Of a stretch of 64,000 nucleotides of DNA, positions 17,117 through 24,033 are shown in pieces; within the stretch, counting starts at the first letter, position 1; every line of letters starts with the position of its first letter. The notes under the pieces are model-generated. The model was not told the origin of the DNA, did no database searches, and saw only the letters and a program-made list of their open reading frames with translations. A program made the position numbers and the translations under genes. Origin of the DNA: JAWXCB01 sp034440455 (GTDB lineage: Bacteria > Bacteroidota > Bacteroidia > Chitinophagales > CAIOSU01); the NCBI GenBank assembly GCA_034440455.1, contig JAWXCB010000113.1:34945-98944 (forward strand), written 5' to 3'.

Positions 17117-18088
17117 TTGAAAATATCTGACGAAACCAAAGTAGGCGTTCTCGCGGCATTTGGCATCACCATTCTGATAATCGGCTACAGTTTCCTGCGC
17201 GGGAATAATCTTTTTGTGAAAAACACGCATTACTATGCCATTTATAATAAGGTGGACGGGCTTACTTCTTCTGATCCCGTAACGCTTAACGGGTTGCCTG
17301 TCGGGAAAGTGATGTCGCTTGATTTGCTGGACGACACCAGCGGGAAATCCATTGCGAAGATTCTCATGAATAAAGACATCAAGATTCCGGTAAATTCTGC
17401 TTTTCAGCTTTACAGTTCAGACTTTTTGGGAGAGAAAGCAATTCAATTGCTCTTTGGCAATTCAAAACAATATGCGCAAAATGGCGACACGCTGGCAGGA
17501 AACGTGGCAGCATCACTAACTGAAGAAGTCAGCATGCAGATTTTACCCGTAAAGAAAAAAGCGGAAGACTTGCTCGGCTCCGTTGATTCCACCATCAACA
17601 TTCTCAAAGTAATTCTCAAAGGCGGGCAGATAGAAAACAGCATGACGAATATTGAAAAAGCGACAAACTCCTTCGAGCATGTTGCAAAAAATATTGACAC
17701 GCTGATTGCGCAACAAAGAGAAACACTGAGTCGCACTTTTACCAATATCGAACACATCACTGCCAACCTTGACAGCAACAGCGAAAACATCACCAGGATG
17801 TTTAAGAACCTCGCCCAGCTTTCAGATACGCTTAGCGAGGCAAACATCAAGGAAACTGTTTCCAATCTCAATAAAGCGCTGGAAGAATTACAAGTGATGC
17901 TCCAGAAGGTCAACAATGGAGAAGGCACAATGGGCATGTTGGTGAACGATAAAAAACTGTACGACAATCTCACCAACTCCACCGCGAATCTTGAAAGCCT
18001 CCTTGCTGACTTGGAAGCAAACCCCAAGAAATATGTTCACTTCTCTTTGTTTGGAGGCAGTGATAAAGAGGCGAAGAAGAAAGAGTGA
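17117..18088 (+). CDS. MlaD/MCE-family lipid-transport protein
   Basis: The product is 323 residues starting at TTG 17117. One N-terminal membrane helix (VGVLAAFGITILIIGYSFL, residues ~9-27) anchors it in the inner membrane. An MCE domain follows at ~37-115, with the conserved YYAIYNKVDGLTSSDPVTLNG then LPVGKV pattern. Residues ~140-305 are predicted coiled coil (repeated Asn/Thr/Leu heptads: NIEKATNSFEHVAKNIDTLI, LNKALEELQVMLQKVNNGEG). MCE proteins form periplasmic channels that shuttle phospholipids between membranes. Here it sits 57 bases after the amidase and 33 before the OstA-like gene, so it belongs to the same envelope operon. No MlaE/F partner lies in the window. Confidence 0.9.
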   Translation: MKISDETKVGVLAAFGITILIIGYSFLRGNNLFVKNTHYYAIYNKVDGLTSSDPVTLNGLPVGKVMSLDLLDDTSGKSIAKILMNKDIKIPVNSAFQLYSSDFLGEKAIQLLFGNSKQYAQNGDTLAGNVAASLTEEVSMQILPVKKKAEDLLGSVDSTINILKVILKGGQIENSMTNIEKATNSFEHVAKNIDTLIAQQRETLSRTFTNIEHITANLDSNSENITRMFKNLAQLSDTLSEANIKETVSNLNKALEELQVMLQKVNNGEGTMGMLVNDKKLYDNLTNSTANLESLLADLEANPKKYVHFSLFGGSDKEAKKKE

Positions 18089-18121
18089 TTTCTCATTGAA
18101 ATTTTGAATCAAAATTCAAGC

Positions 18122-19648
18122 ATGGCGGATTCCGCATTTAGAAGACTGCCTTTCTTTCCTATCCTTCTCTCTGCCCTTTTCCTTGTTTTCTTTTCATCAA
18201 ACGGTTTCTCTCAAGGCAAGCAGCAAATTGAAATTCTCGGTGCAAATGCGCTGAAGATGGACACCGTGCATAACGCGCGAAAATTAGTAGGCAACGTGAA
18301 GCTGCGGCAGGATGAAGTAACGATGGAATGCGACAGCGCCCTGTTTTATAACACGAGCAATGCGGTGGATGCATTCGGGCATGTATTTATTTATGATAAC
18401 CTCACGAAAGTCCGTGCTGATTCACTGAAATATGACGGCAACAATAAGATTGCCGTGCTCACCGGCAATGTGCGCGTAATACAGGATAGCGCCACGCTTG
18501 AAACATCGCGCCTCATCTACAACTCGCAGTTGAAGTATGCCGCTTATTACAACGGAGGAAAAATACTTTCGCGCGACATGACCGTTACAAGCAGGAAAGG
18601 CTACTACTTCACCATCATTAAAAAAGCGCATTTCAAAGGGGATGTCGAAGTGAAAAGCAAGGAATACAACCTGCTTGCCGACACCATGCAATACGACATG
18701 GAAAAAGAAATTTCTTATTTCATCGGTCCCACAGTGATTACGATGCGCAATGAAGTGATTCATTGTGAAAGCGGGTGGTATGATTCAAAAACCGATATTT
18801 CTTCTTTCGGAAAAAACACGCGACTGCAAAGCGAAGCGCAAAAAATACAGACAGATAGCCTCTATTACAACAACAACACAGGCTTGGGAAACTGCTACAA
18901 GTATTTCCGCTGGACTGACACAACGATGAATGCCATCCTTATCGGCAAGCGCGCAGTATTTCTCCGCGAACAAGCGCGCGTCACTGCCACCGACAGCGCC
19001 CTGCTCATTTATTTAGTGGATAATGATTCGTTGTTTCTCAGCGCTGACACGTTGAAATCAAGAAAAGATACCATCGCAGATTTCACGGAGTTTTTTGCAT
19101 TCCACAAGGTGAAGATTTTTAAATCGAATTTGCAAGGCGTGTGTGACTCGCTCAGTTTTTCCTTTAAAGATTCCACTATCAGGATGTACTACGAACCGAT
19201 TTTGTGGAGTGAGGAAAATCAACTGACAGGCGACAGCATTTCCATGCTGCTCGTCAATGAAAAAATTGACCGCGTGGAGCTATATCCAAACGGGTTCATC
19301 ATCAACAAAGCGCATGAGGAATTATTTAATCAGATAAAAGGCAGGCATATTTTCGGCTATTTTAAAGAAGGCAGCCTCAACAAAATGCTCGTGGAAGGCA
19401 ATGGAGAAAGCATCTATTACGGCACGGATGATAAAAATGCTTTCATTGGCGCAAACAGAGCAATTTGCAGCAACATGTGGATATACATGAAAGACGCGCA
19501 AGTGAACCGCATCGCTTTTCTCGCCAAACCCGATGCGACTTTCTTTCCAATTCAAACCATCAATCCTTCTGAGTTCCGATTGAAAGGGTTTTTATGGAAA
19601 GAAGAGTTCCGCCCTGCTTCTAAGGCTGCTCTTTTCAGTAAGGAATAG
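18122..19648 (+). CDS. OstA/LptA-like periplasmic protein
   Basis: The product is 508 residues from ATG 18122 (MADSAFRR); a TTG at 18104 would add six residues. The signal peptide is FFPILLSALFLVFFSSNGFSQ. The mature part repeats OstA-like beta units: ARKLVGNVKLRQDEVTMECD, DNLTKVRADSLKYDGNNKIA, HFKGDVEVKSKEYNLLADTM and QAKKIQTDSLYY-like blocks. This is the jellyroll seen in LptA and the LptD N-terminus, extended over about 350 residues. By family it would bridge lipopolysaccharide transport across the periplasm. Bacteroidota LptA-type proteins are commonly long like this. It is the third gene of the operon that starts with the amidase. Confidence 0.85.
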   Translation: MADSAFRRLPFFPILLSALFLVFFSSNGFSQGKQQIEILGANALKMDTVHNARKLVGNVKLRQDEVTMECDSALFYNTSNAVDAFGHVFIYDNLTKVRADSLKYDGNNKIAVLTGNVRVIQDSATLETSRLIYNSQLKYAAYYNGGKILSRDMTVTSRKGYYFTIIKKAHFKGDVEVKSKEYNLLADTMQYDMEKEISYFIGPTVITMRNEVIHCESGWYDSKTDISSFGKNTRLQSEAQKIQTDSLYYNNNTGLGNCYKYFRWTDTTMNAILIGKRAVFLREQARVTATDSALLIYLVDNDSLFLSADTLKSRKDTIADFTEFFAFHKVKIFKSNLQGVCDSLSFSFKDSTIRMYYEPILWSEENQLTGDSISMLLVNEKIDRVELYPNGFIINKAHEELFNQIKGRHIFGYFKEGSLNKMLVEGNGESIYYGTDDKNAFIGANRAICSNMWIYMKDAQVNRIAFLAKPDATFFPIQTINPSEFRLKGFLWKEEFRPASKAALFSKE

Positions 19649-19664
19649 CCGGTTTCAAGCAACA

Positions 19665-19708
19665 AACCTCAAACTTTAACCTTTAAACCTCAAACTTTAA
19701 ACTTTATC
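19665..19708. repeat. Degenerate AAACTTTAAACC tandem tract
   Basis: Units such as CCTCAAACTTTAA and CCTTTAAACCTCAAACTTTA repeat in tandem in the short gap before folB. It is another member of the family of degenerate short-repeat tracts in this window. Confidence 0.5.
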
Positions 19709-19716
19709 TTGGCGGC

Positions 19717-20109
19717 ATGAAAGGCTACAATAAAGGACTGATTGCGGTGGAAGGCATGCTGTTTCATGCCTATCACGGCTATTATGCTGAAGAGCGGCAT
19801 CGTGGCGGGCAGTTTCGGGTTGATGTTTATATGAAGGTGGACTTAAAAAAGGCTGCCGAATCCGATAAGTTGGAGAATACCATCAACTACGAAAAGGTGA
19901 GCGAAATTGCGCGAAGCGTGATGGAAGAAAAGCATCACCTACTGGAGCATGTCGCCTATCGCCTGCTGGAGCAAATCGGAAAAAATATCAAAGACCTTTC
20001 TTCCGCAAAAGTGCGTATAAGTAAACTGCATCCCCCTTTGCCCCTGTATGTGGAACGGGTTTTTGTCGAGTTAGAGAAAACTTTTGACTTGCCCGAAAGT
20101 AAATATTAA
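19717..20109 (+). CDS. folB: Dihydroneopterin aldolase
   Basis: This is a 130-residue cytoplasmic enzyme of folate synthesis. It converts dihydroneopterin to 6-hydroxymethyl-dihydropterin and glycolaldehyde. It shows the family pattern: GLIAVEGMLFHAYHGYYAEER at the N-terminus (with the conserved HGxxxxE), a Tyr in NTINYEKVSEIA, the catalytic Lys region near VRISKLHPPLP, and a VERVFVELEK end. Its length is normal. It is followed by tRNA-Cys after 14 bases and may share its upstream region with the envelope operon. Confidence 0.93.
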   Translation: MKGYNKGLIAVEGMLFHAYHGYYAEERHRGGQFRVDVYMKVDLKKAAESDKLENTINYEKVSEIARSVMEEKHHLLEHVAYRLLEQIGKNIKDLSSAKVRISKLHPPLPLYVERVFVELEKTFDLPESKY

Positions 20110-20123
20110 ATTCGCACACACAA

Positions 20124-20194
20124 GGTCGCGTAGCCGAGTGGTTAGGCACAGCTCTGCAAAAGCTGCTACAGCGGTTCGAATCCGCTCGCGACCT
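20124..20194 (+). tRNA. tRNA-Cys (GCA)
   Basis: A clean cloverleaf is present. The acceptor stem GGTCGCG pairs with CGCGACC. The D arm is GCCGAGTGGTTAGGC. The anticodon stem CAGCT/AGCTG has loop CTGCAAA with anticodon GCA, and the T arm is AGCGG-TTCGAAT-CCGCT. The discriminator base is T. CCA is not encoded. Confidence 0.97.
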
Positions 20195-20862
20195 CAGTTT
20201 CTCTCTATTTTTTCAAGTAGTTATCCCTCCTAACGGGTAATTCTATTTGTGCTGAAAATTGATAACCTTCTTGCTCCATATCTCCAGCAGGATTTTTTGA
20301 CTCCATAAATTTTAAATTGAAAAGGCTTTCAAAACACACCGTTGAATACCTTCTTGGGATTCGCTTTGAACTATAGTCAACCACCTGTTTTTGTTCACAT
20401 CGTCCATATAAAATGACTAACCAAAGCGCAATTTTCTGTGCGGGCAAGGCATCCTGCTACTTCTTCCAGTTGCCTCCAGCCATTTTCTTCTCCAACACCG
20501 AATCAAGTCCTTCCAGCATCGTGTCAATAGAAAGGAACGTGAGGAAAAGGAATTCTGAAACCAATAGCTTAAAACCATAATAGAAAACCGGGACATCAAT
20601 TTTCAAAATCTTATTCTTGATTTTTTTTTAAAATACTACTTTGAGAATACTACGGTAACGCTTCTCGTTTTTGCAACCCCCGCGCCTTAAACAAATTCCC
20701 TTTTACCGCAGGCAAATGAAGCGCGGGCAAACCTTCGTAGAAATCAAAGATGCGCGGCCGCAACCCTATTAAATACGATTTTGTGAAAACTACCTGTGAA
20801 TAGAAAGATGTGCTTTTACTTCGCAATCACTTATTTTTGAAACAAACTAAAAAACCTTCATC
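20195..20862. other. 668-base region without an intact gene
   Basis: The minus strand carries a coherent but headless frame from about 20626 to a TAG at 20457-20459. It reads KILKIDVPVFYYGFKLLVSE and ends GLDSVLEKKMAGGNWKK, like the decayed 3' end of a small membrane protein gene. A second minus-strand frame at 20205-20447 looks fortuitous. Plus-strand bases after 20700 are spacer leading to the promoter of the DUF2911 gene. Confidence 0.3.
20832..20839 (+). promoter_or_regulatory. -7 promoter box (TATTTTTG) of the DUF2911 gene
   Basis: An exact TAnnTTTG match 23 bases before the ATG at 20863 implies a leader of roughly 15-20 bases. No TTTG sits at the ideal -33 spacing. Confidence 0.5.
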
Positions 20863-21711
20863 ATGAGAAAGATTGCAACCTTTTTTACTGCCGCAGTATG
20901 TGTGCTGCTTTTCAACACCGCAGCTTTTGCCCAACTTGATATTCCGCGTCCCAGCCCGTTGGGAAAAGTGACGCAGGCGGTGGGGTTGAATGAAATCACG
21001 ATTGAATATTCCCGCCCGGCTGCAAAGGGGAGGGTTATCTTTGGCGATCTCGTTCCTTACGCAAAACTCTGGCGCACAGGCGCAAACTCCGCTACGAAAA
21101 TCACGCTGAAAGATGATGCGCAGTTTGAAGGTGTTGCAGTTCCCAAAGGTGATTACTCACTGCTGACTATTCCGGGAGAAACCGAGTGGACAATTATCAT
21201 CAACAAAGACCCGAAGGCGGGCGTTGCAGATTATGACCAAACAAAAGACCAGGCGCGTTTCACCGTGAAGTCCGTAAAAGTGACGGAGAAAGTGGAAACC
21301 TTTACCATTACTGTTTCAAACGTAGAGATGACAAGCGCATCAGTTGACATCGTGTGGGAGAATACGAAAGCCTCTTTCAAAATGACAACCGAAGTTGACA
21401 GCAAAGTGATGAAGCAGATTGATGAAGCGATGAAAGGAATTCCTTCGAATACTTATTTCCGCTCTGCAGTTTATTATTTTGAAACAGGAAAGGATTTGAG
21501 CAAAGCACTTGAGTGGGTGAACCTTTCGCTGAAAGACGGGGAGAAATTCTGGATGCTGCATCAGAAAGCGAAAATCCAGGCGGCATTGGGCGAATACAAG
21601 GGAGCAATCGAAACTGCAAAAAAATCCAAAGAACTCGCCATTGCGGATAAGAACGATGACTATGTTGCGCTGAATGACAAGGTGATTGCCGAGTGGAGTA
21701 AGAAGAAGTAA
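20863..21711 (+). CDS. DUF2911 domain protein with TPR-like C-terminus
   Basis: This is a 282-residue exported protein with a clear signal peptide (MRKIATFFTAAVCVLLFNTAAFAQ). Residues ~25-170 match DUF2911: IPRPSPLGKVTQAVGLNEI, EYSRPAAKGRVIFGDLVPYAK, WRTGANSATKI, VPKGDYSLLTIPG and WTIIINKDP. The C-terminal ~85 residues (ALEWVNLSLKDGEKFWMLHQ, KAKIQAALGEYKGAIETAKK) resemble one to two TPR helices. Function is unknown for the family. It is monocistronic, with its own promoter box and a shared terminator at 21732-21768. Confidence 0.88.
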   Translation: MRKIATFFTAAVCVLLFNTAAFAQLDIPRPSPLGKVTQAVGLNEITIEYSRPAAKGRVIFGDLVPYAKLWRTGANSATKITLKDDAQFEGVAVPKGDYSLLTIPGETEWTIIINKDPKAGVADYDQTKDQARFTVKSVKVTEKVETFTITVSNVEMTSASVDIVWENTKASFKMTTEVDSKVMKQIDEAMKGIPSNTYFRSAVYYFETGKDLSKALEWVNLSLKDGEKFWMLHQKAKIQAALGEYKGAIETAKKSKELAIADKNDDYVALNDKVIAEWSKKK

Positions 21712-21731
21712 GTTTTTATCAGAAAATTTTC

Positions 21732-21768
21732 AAAAACCTTACAGGCTTAATTGCTTGTTAGGTTTTTT
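21732..21768. terminator. Bidirectional terminator
   Basis: AAAAACCTTACA pairs with TGTTAGGTTTTTT, with one or two mismatches, across a 12-base loop. It lies between the convergent DUF2911 and DUF167 genes and overlaps the last codons of the latter. Confidence 0.65.
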
Positions 21769-22004
21769 ATTACCACACTTTCATCTGCATCAATTTGTAA
21801 TTTCTTAAAAGGTGAAGTGAAACCGGAAACGAGTTGAATCTTTGACTTGGGCAAGCCGAGTTTTGTGGAAAGAAATTTCAGCAGTTCATCATTTGCTTTT
21901 CCGTCATGGGCGGGGGCTTTGATTTTGATTATGAACGAGCCATCGGCAGCAATAGAAATCTGATTCATCTTACTTCCGGGTTTTGCTTTGATGTGGAGGA
22001 ACAT
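21747..22004 (-). CDS. DUF167 (YggU-like) protein
   Basis: The product is 85 residues with the DUF167 signature. It begins FLHIKAKPGSKMNQI and then has FIIKIKAPAHDGKANDELLK, where APAxxGKAN is the family hallmark, followed by LSTKLGLPKSKIQLVSGFTS and KKLQID. It is a small alpha/beta cytoplasmic protein of unknown role. It starts 13 bases after the symporter stop and is probably the last gene of that transcript, ending in the shared hairpin. Confidence 0.9.
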   Translation of the reverse strand: MFLHIKAKPGSKMNQISIAADGSFIIKIKAPAHDGKANDELLKFLSTKLGLPKSKIQLVSGFTSPFKKLQIDADESVVIKNLTSN

Positions 22005-22017
22005 GGTTTTTTATTGA

Positions 22018-23748
22018 TTAATACTGCCCGGACTCCCTCTTCCGCCTTAGGCGGAGGCGGGGTGAGGCTAACGAAAACAAAACCCCGAAACTCATTACCA
22101 GCAGACAACCGATAAGATTCAGCCACAGATATTCGATGTTCAGGATTTCTTTTTTATCCAGAATAAAAATTGCAACAACAATTATTTCAGCAAGCAGCGC
22201 TGCAAGGAAAACAGCATGACCTTTCACTTGTTTGAGGAAAAATGCCGTCATAAAAACACCAAGAATGGTTCCGTAAAACAGCGAGCCGATAATGTTCACC
22301 GCCTGAATCAGATTTTCAAACAGCGAAGCAAGCACGGCAAACAACACAGCTATTGCGCCAAACAATACCGTGAACGCTTTTGAAGCAACAACATAATGTT
22401 TGTCGGATGCTTCCGGTTTGAAATTGCGTTTGTAAATATCCACAACAGCAGTTGAAGCGAGCGCATTCAGCTCTGCCGAAGTGGACGACATCGCTGCGCA
22501 AAAAATCACGGCAAGCAGCAACCCGATTACGCCAACCGGCAAATAATGCATCACGAAGTAAATGAAGATGTAGTCGGAATCTTTTTTCTCCAAATCAGGA
22601 TTCACGGAAGCGACAAGTTCCTGCGCTTTCTTCCTCAACTCCTTCTGTTGATTTGATTGAAATTCAATATTGCTTTGTATTTCATTTTTATCCACCGTAG
22701 CTATAGCGGAGGTGGACGTAATTCCTCCAATGATTTGTTCCCGCTTCATTTCAAACAGTGCGTGTTGCTCGCTTTCCAATGCCGCCACTTCAATTCCTTT
22801 TTGAACTCTTGCTTTTTCCAACGCTACTTCATTAAAATAAACTGGCGCAGGATTTAATTGAAAAAACACAAACACCAACACGCCCATAAGCAAAATCAAA
22901 AACTGCATCGGTATTTTCAGCAAGCCGTTAAACAACAAGCCCAACCTGCTTGCTTTTACCGACTGTCCTGACAAATAACGCGACACTTGTGATTGGTCAG
23001 TGCCGAAGTATGCCAGTTGCAAAAACAATCCGCCCAACAATCCCGACCACACATTGTAGCGGTTGCCTAAATCAAATTTCCAGTCAATGATATTCATCTT
23101 GCCCATCTTGCCTGCAACGTCCATCGCCTGCGTGAAGGAAATATCCTGCGTGATTTTCCAAATCAAAATTCCCAATGCGATGAACATGCCCGCGAAGATG
23201 ATTGCCATTTGATGGATGTGCGTTTGGTTCACTGCTTTGGAGCCGCCAATCACGGTGTAGAAAATCACGAGTGTTCCGATGAAGATGATGGTGAAGTTGA
23301 GCGACCATCCGATAATCTGCGAGAGGATAATTGCAGGCGCGTAAATGGTGATGCCTGCTGCAAGCCCGCGCTGCACCATGAAAAGTCCTGCCGTAAGAAT
23401 GCGTGTCTTTCTGTCGAAGCGCGATTCGAGAAATTCATAAGCGGTGTAAACTTTCAGCTTGTAATAAAGCGGGATGAACACTACGCAGATAATCACCATT
23501 GCCAGCGGCAAGCCGAAATAAAATTGAATGAAGCGCATGCCGTCTTCGTACGCTTGTCCGGGCGTAGAAAGAAACGTAATCGCGCTCGCCTGCGTAGCCA
23601 TCACCGAAAGGCACACCACCCACCACTTCGATTCATTGTCGCCCAATAAATAACTCTGAATGTTTTGGCTGCCTCTTGTTTTCCATGCGCCATAAACAGT
23701 GATGAACAATAATGTTCCAAGCATCACGCTCCAGTCAATCCAACTCAT
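22018..23748 (-). CDS. Sodium:solute symporter (SSS family)
   Basis: This is a 576-residue inner-membrane transporter with about 13 hydrophobic helices. Recognisable SSS blocks include YLLGDNESKWWVVCLSVMATQ then ASAITFLSTPGQAYEDGM, YTAYEFLESRFDRKTR, the IGGSKAVNQTHIHQ loop, YFGTDQSQVSRYLSGQS and FCAAMSSTSAELNALAS. Residues ~305-395 form a long polar, Glu/Lys/Gln-rich insertion between helices (EKARVQKGIEVAALESEQHA). The substrate is not predictable. The extreme C-terminus (LASPRLRLRRKRESGQY) is encoded by a palindromic intergenic-type repeat (CCGCCTTAGGCGG at 22042-22054), so the original stop was probably lost. The start codon overlaps the stop of a 38-residue membrane protein (ATGA), implying coupled translation. 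Confidence 0.88.
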   Translation of the reverse strand: MSWIDWSVMLGTLLFITVYGAWKTRGSQNIQSYLLGDNESKWWVVCLSVMATQASAITFLSTPGQAYEDGMRFIQFYFGLPLAMVIICVVFIPLYYKLKVYTAYEFLESRFDRKTRILTAGLFMVQRGLAAGITIYAPAIILSQIIGWSLNFTIIFIGTLVIFYTVIGGSKAVNQTHIHQMAIIFAGMFIALGILIWKITQDISFTQAMDVAGKMGKMNIIDWKFDLGNRYNVWSGLLGGLFLQLAYFGTDQSQVSRYLSGQSVKASRLGLLFNGLLKIPMQFLILLMGVLVFVFFQLNPAPVYFNEVALEKARVQKGIEVAALESEQHALFEMKREQIIGGITSTSAIATVDKNEIQSNIEFQSNQQKELRKKAQELVASVNPDLEKKDSDYIFIYFVMHYLPVGVIGLLLAVIFCAAMSSTSAELNALASTAVVDIYKRNFKPEASDKHYVVASKAFTVLFGAIAVLFAVLASLFENLIQAVNIIGSLFYGTILGVFMTAFFLKQVKGHAVFLAALLAEIIVVAIFILDKKEILNIEYLWLNLIGCLLVMSFGVLFSLASPRLRLRRKRESGQY

Positions 23749-23861
23749 TTGAGCAATTCAGTGATGATGGAATAAACAATGATTTGCAAGAAGAGAAATG
23801 CGATTACTGCCGCGTAGATGCGGTTCCAGAAAGAAGTTGATTGATTGTCATCTGCGCTCAT
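23745..23861 (-). CDS. 38-residue membrane protein coupled to the symporter
   Basis: A short frame from ATG 23861 reads MSADDNQSTSFWNRIYAAVI and then AFLFLQIIVYSIITELLK. It has a polar, acidic head and a single predicted membrane helix of about 20 residues. Its TGA overlaps the symporter ATG as ATGA (23745-23748), the geometry of translational coupling. Other SSS transporters have small accessory subunits (for example DUF4212 or YhdT-type), so a small-subunit role is a reasonable inference. This protein is shorter than those, and I do not recognise a family. Confidence 0.65.
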   Translation of the reverse strand: MSADDNQSTSFWNRIYAAVIAFLFLQIIVYSIITELLK

Positions 23862-23893
23862 GCGTTATTGCATTCGTTCATTTGATACATAAT

Positions 23894-23970
23894 GGGCTGT
23901 TCTAAAAATTCTACCAGCGACACCATCTCCTTTGGGAGAGGCGGTAAAAAAGTAATTTTTAGAACTGCCC
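23894..23970. repeat. 77-bp palindromic (MITE-like) element
   Basis: Arms GGGCTGTTCTAAAAATT (23894-23910) and AATTTTTAGAACTGCCC (23954-23970) are inverted repeats of 17 bases with one mismatch. Inside is a second small hairpin (ACC.TCTCC...GGAGA.GGT). The nested symmetry is typical of a non-autonomous mobile repeat. It lies upstream of the symporter operon. Confidence 0.7.
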
Positions 23971-23977
23971 TAAAACA

Positions 23978-24003
23978 AGAGGCTGGCAATTATGCCAGCC
24001 TCT
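23978..24003 (-). terminator. Rho-independent terminator
   Basis: A perfect 10-base stem AGAGGCTGGC/GCCAGCCTCT with loop AATTAT is followed on the minus strand by TGTTTT. It terminates the minus-strand secreted protein gene that ends at 24034. Confidence 0.8.
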
Positions 24004-24033
24004 GGAAAATTAGTGTATTATGAAATCAACAGG

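Noticed and set aside
20205..20447. 80-codon minus-strand frame after tRNA-Cys
   Set aside because: Low-quality composition, no family resemblance that I can defend, and it lies among decayed sequence.
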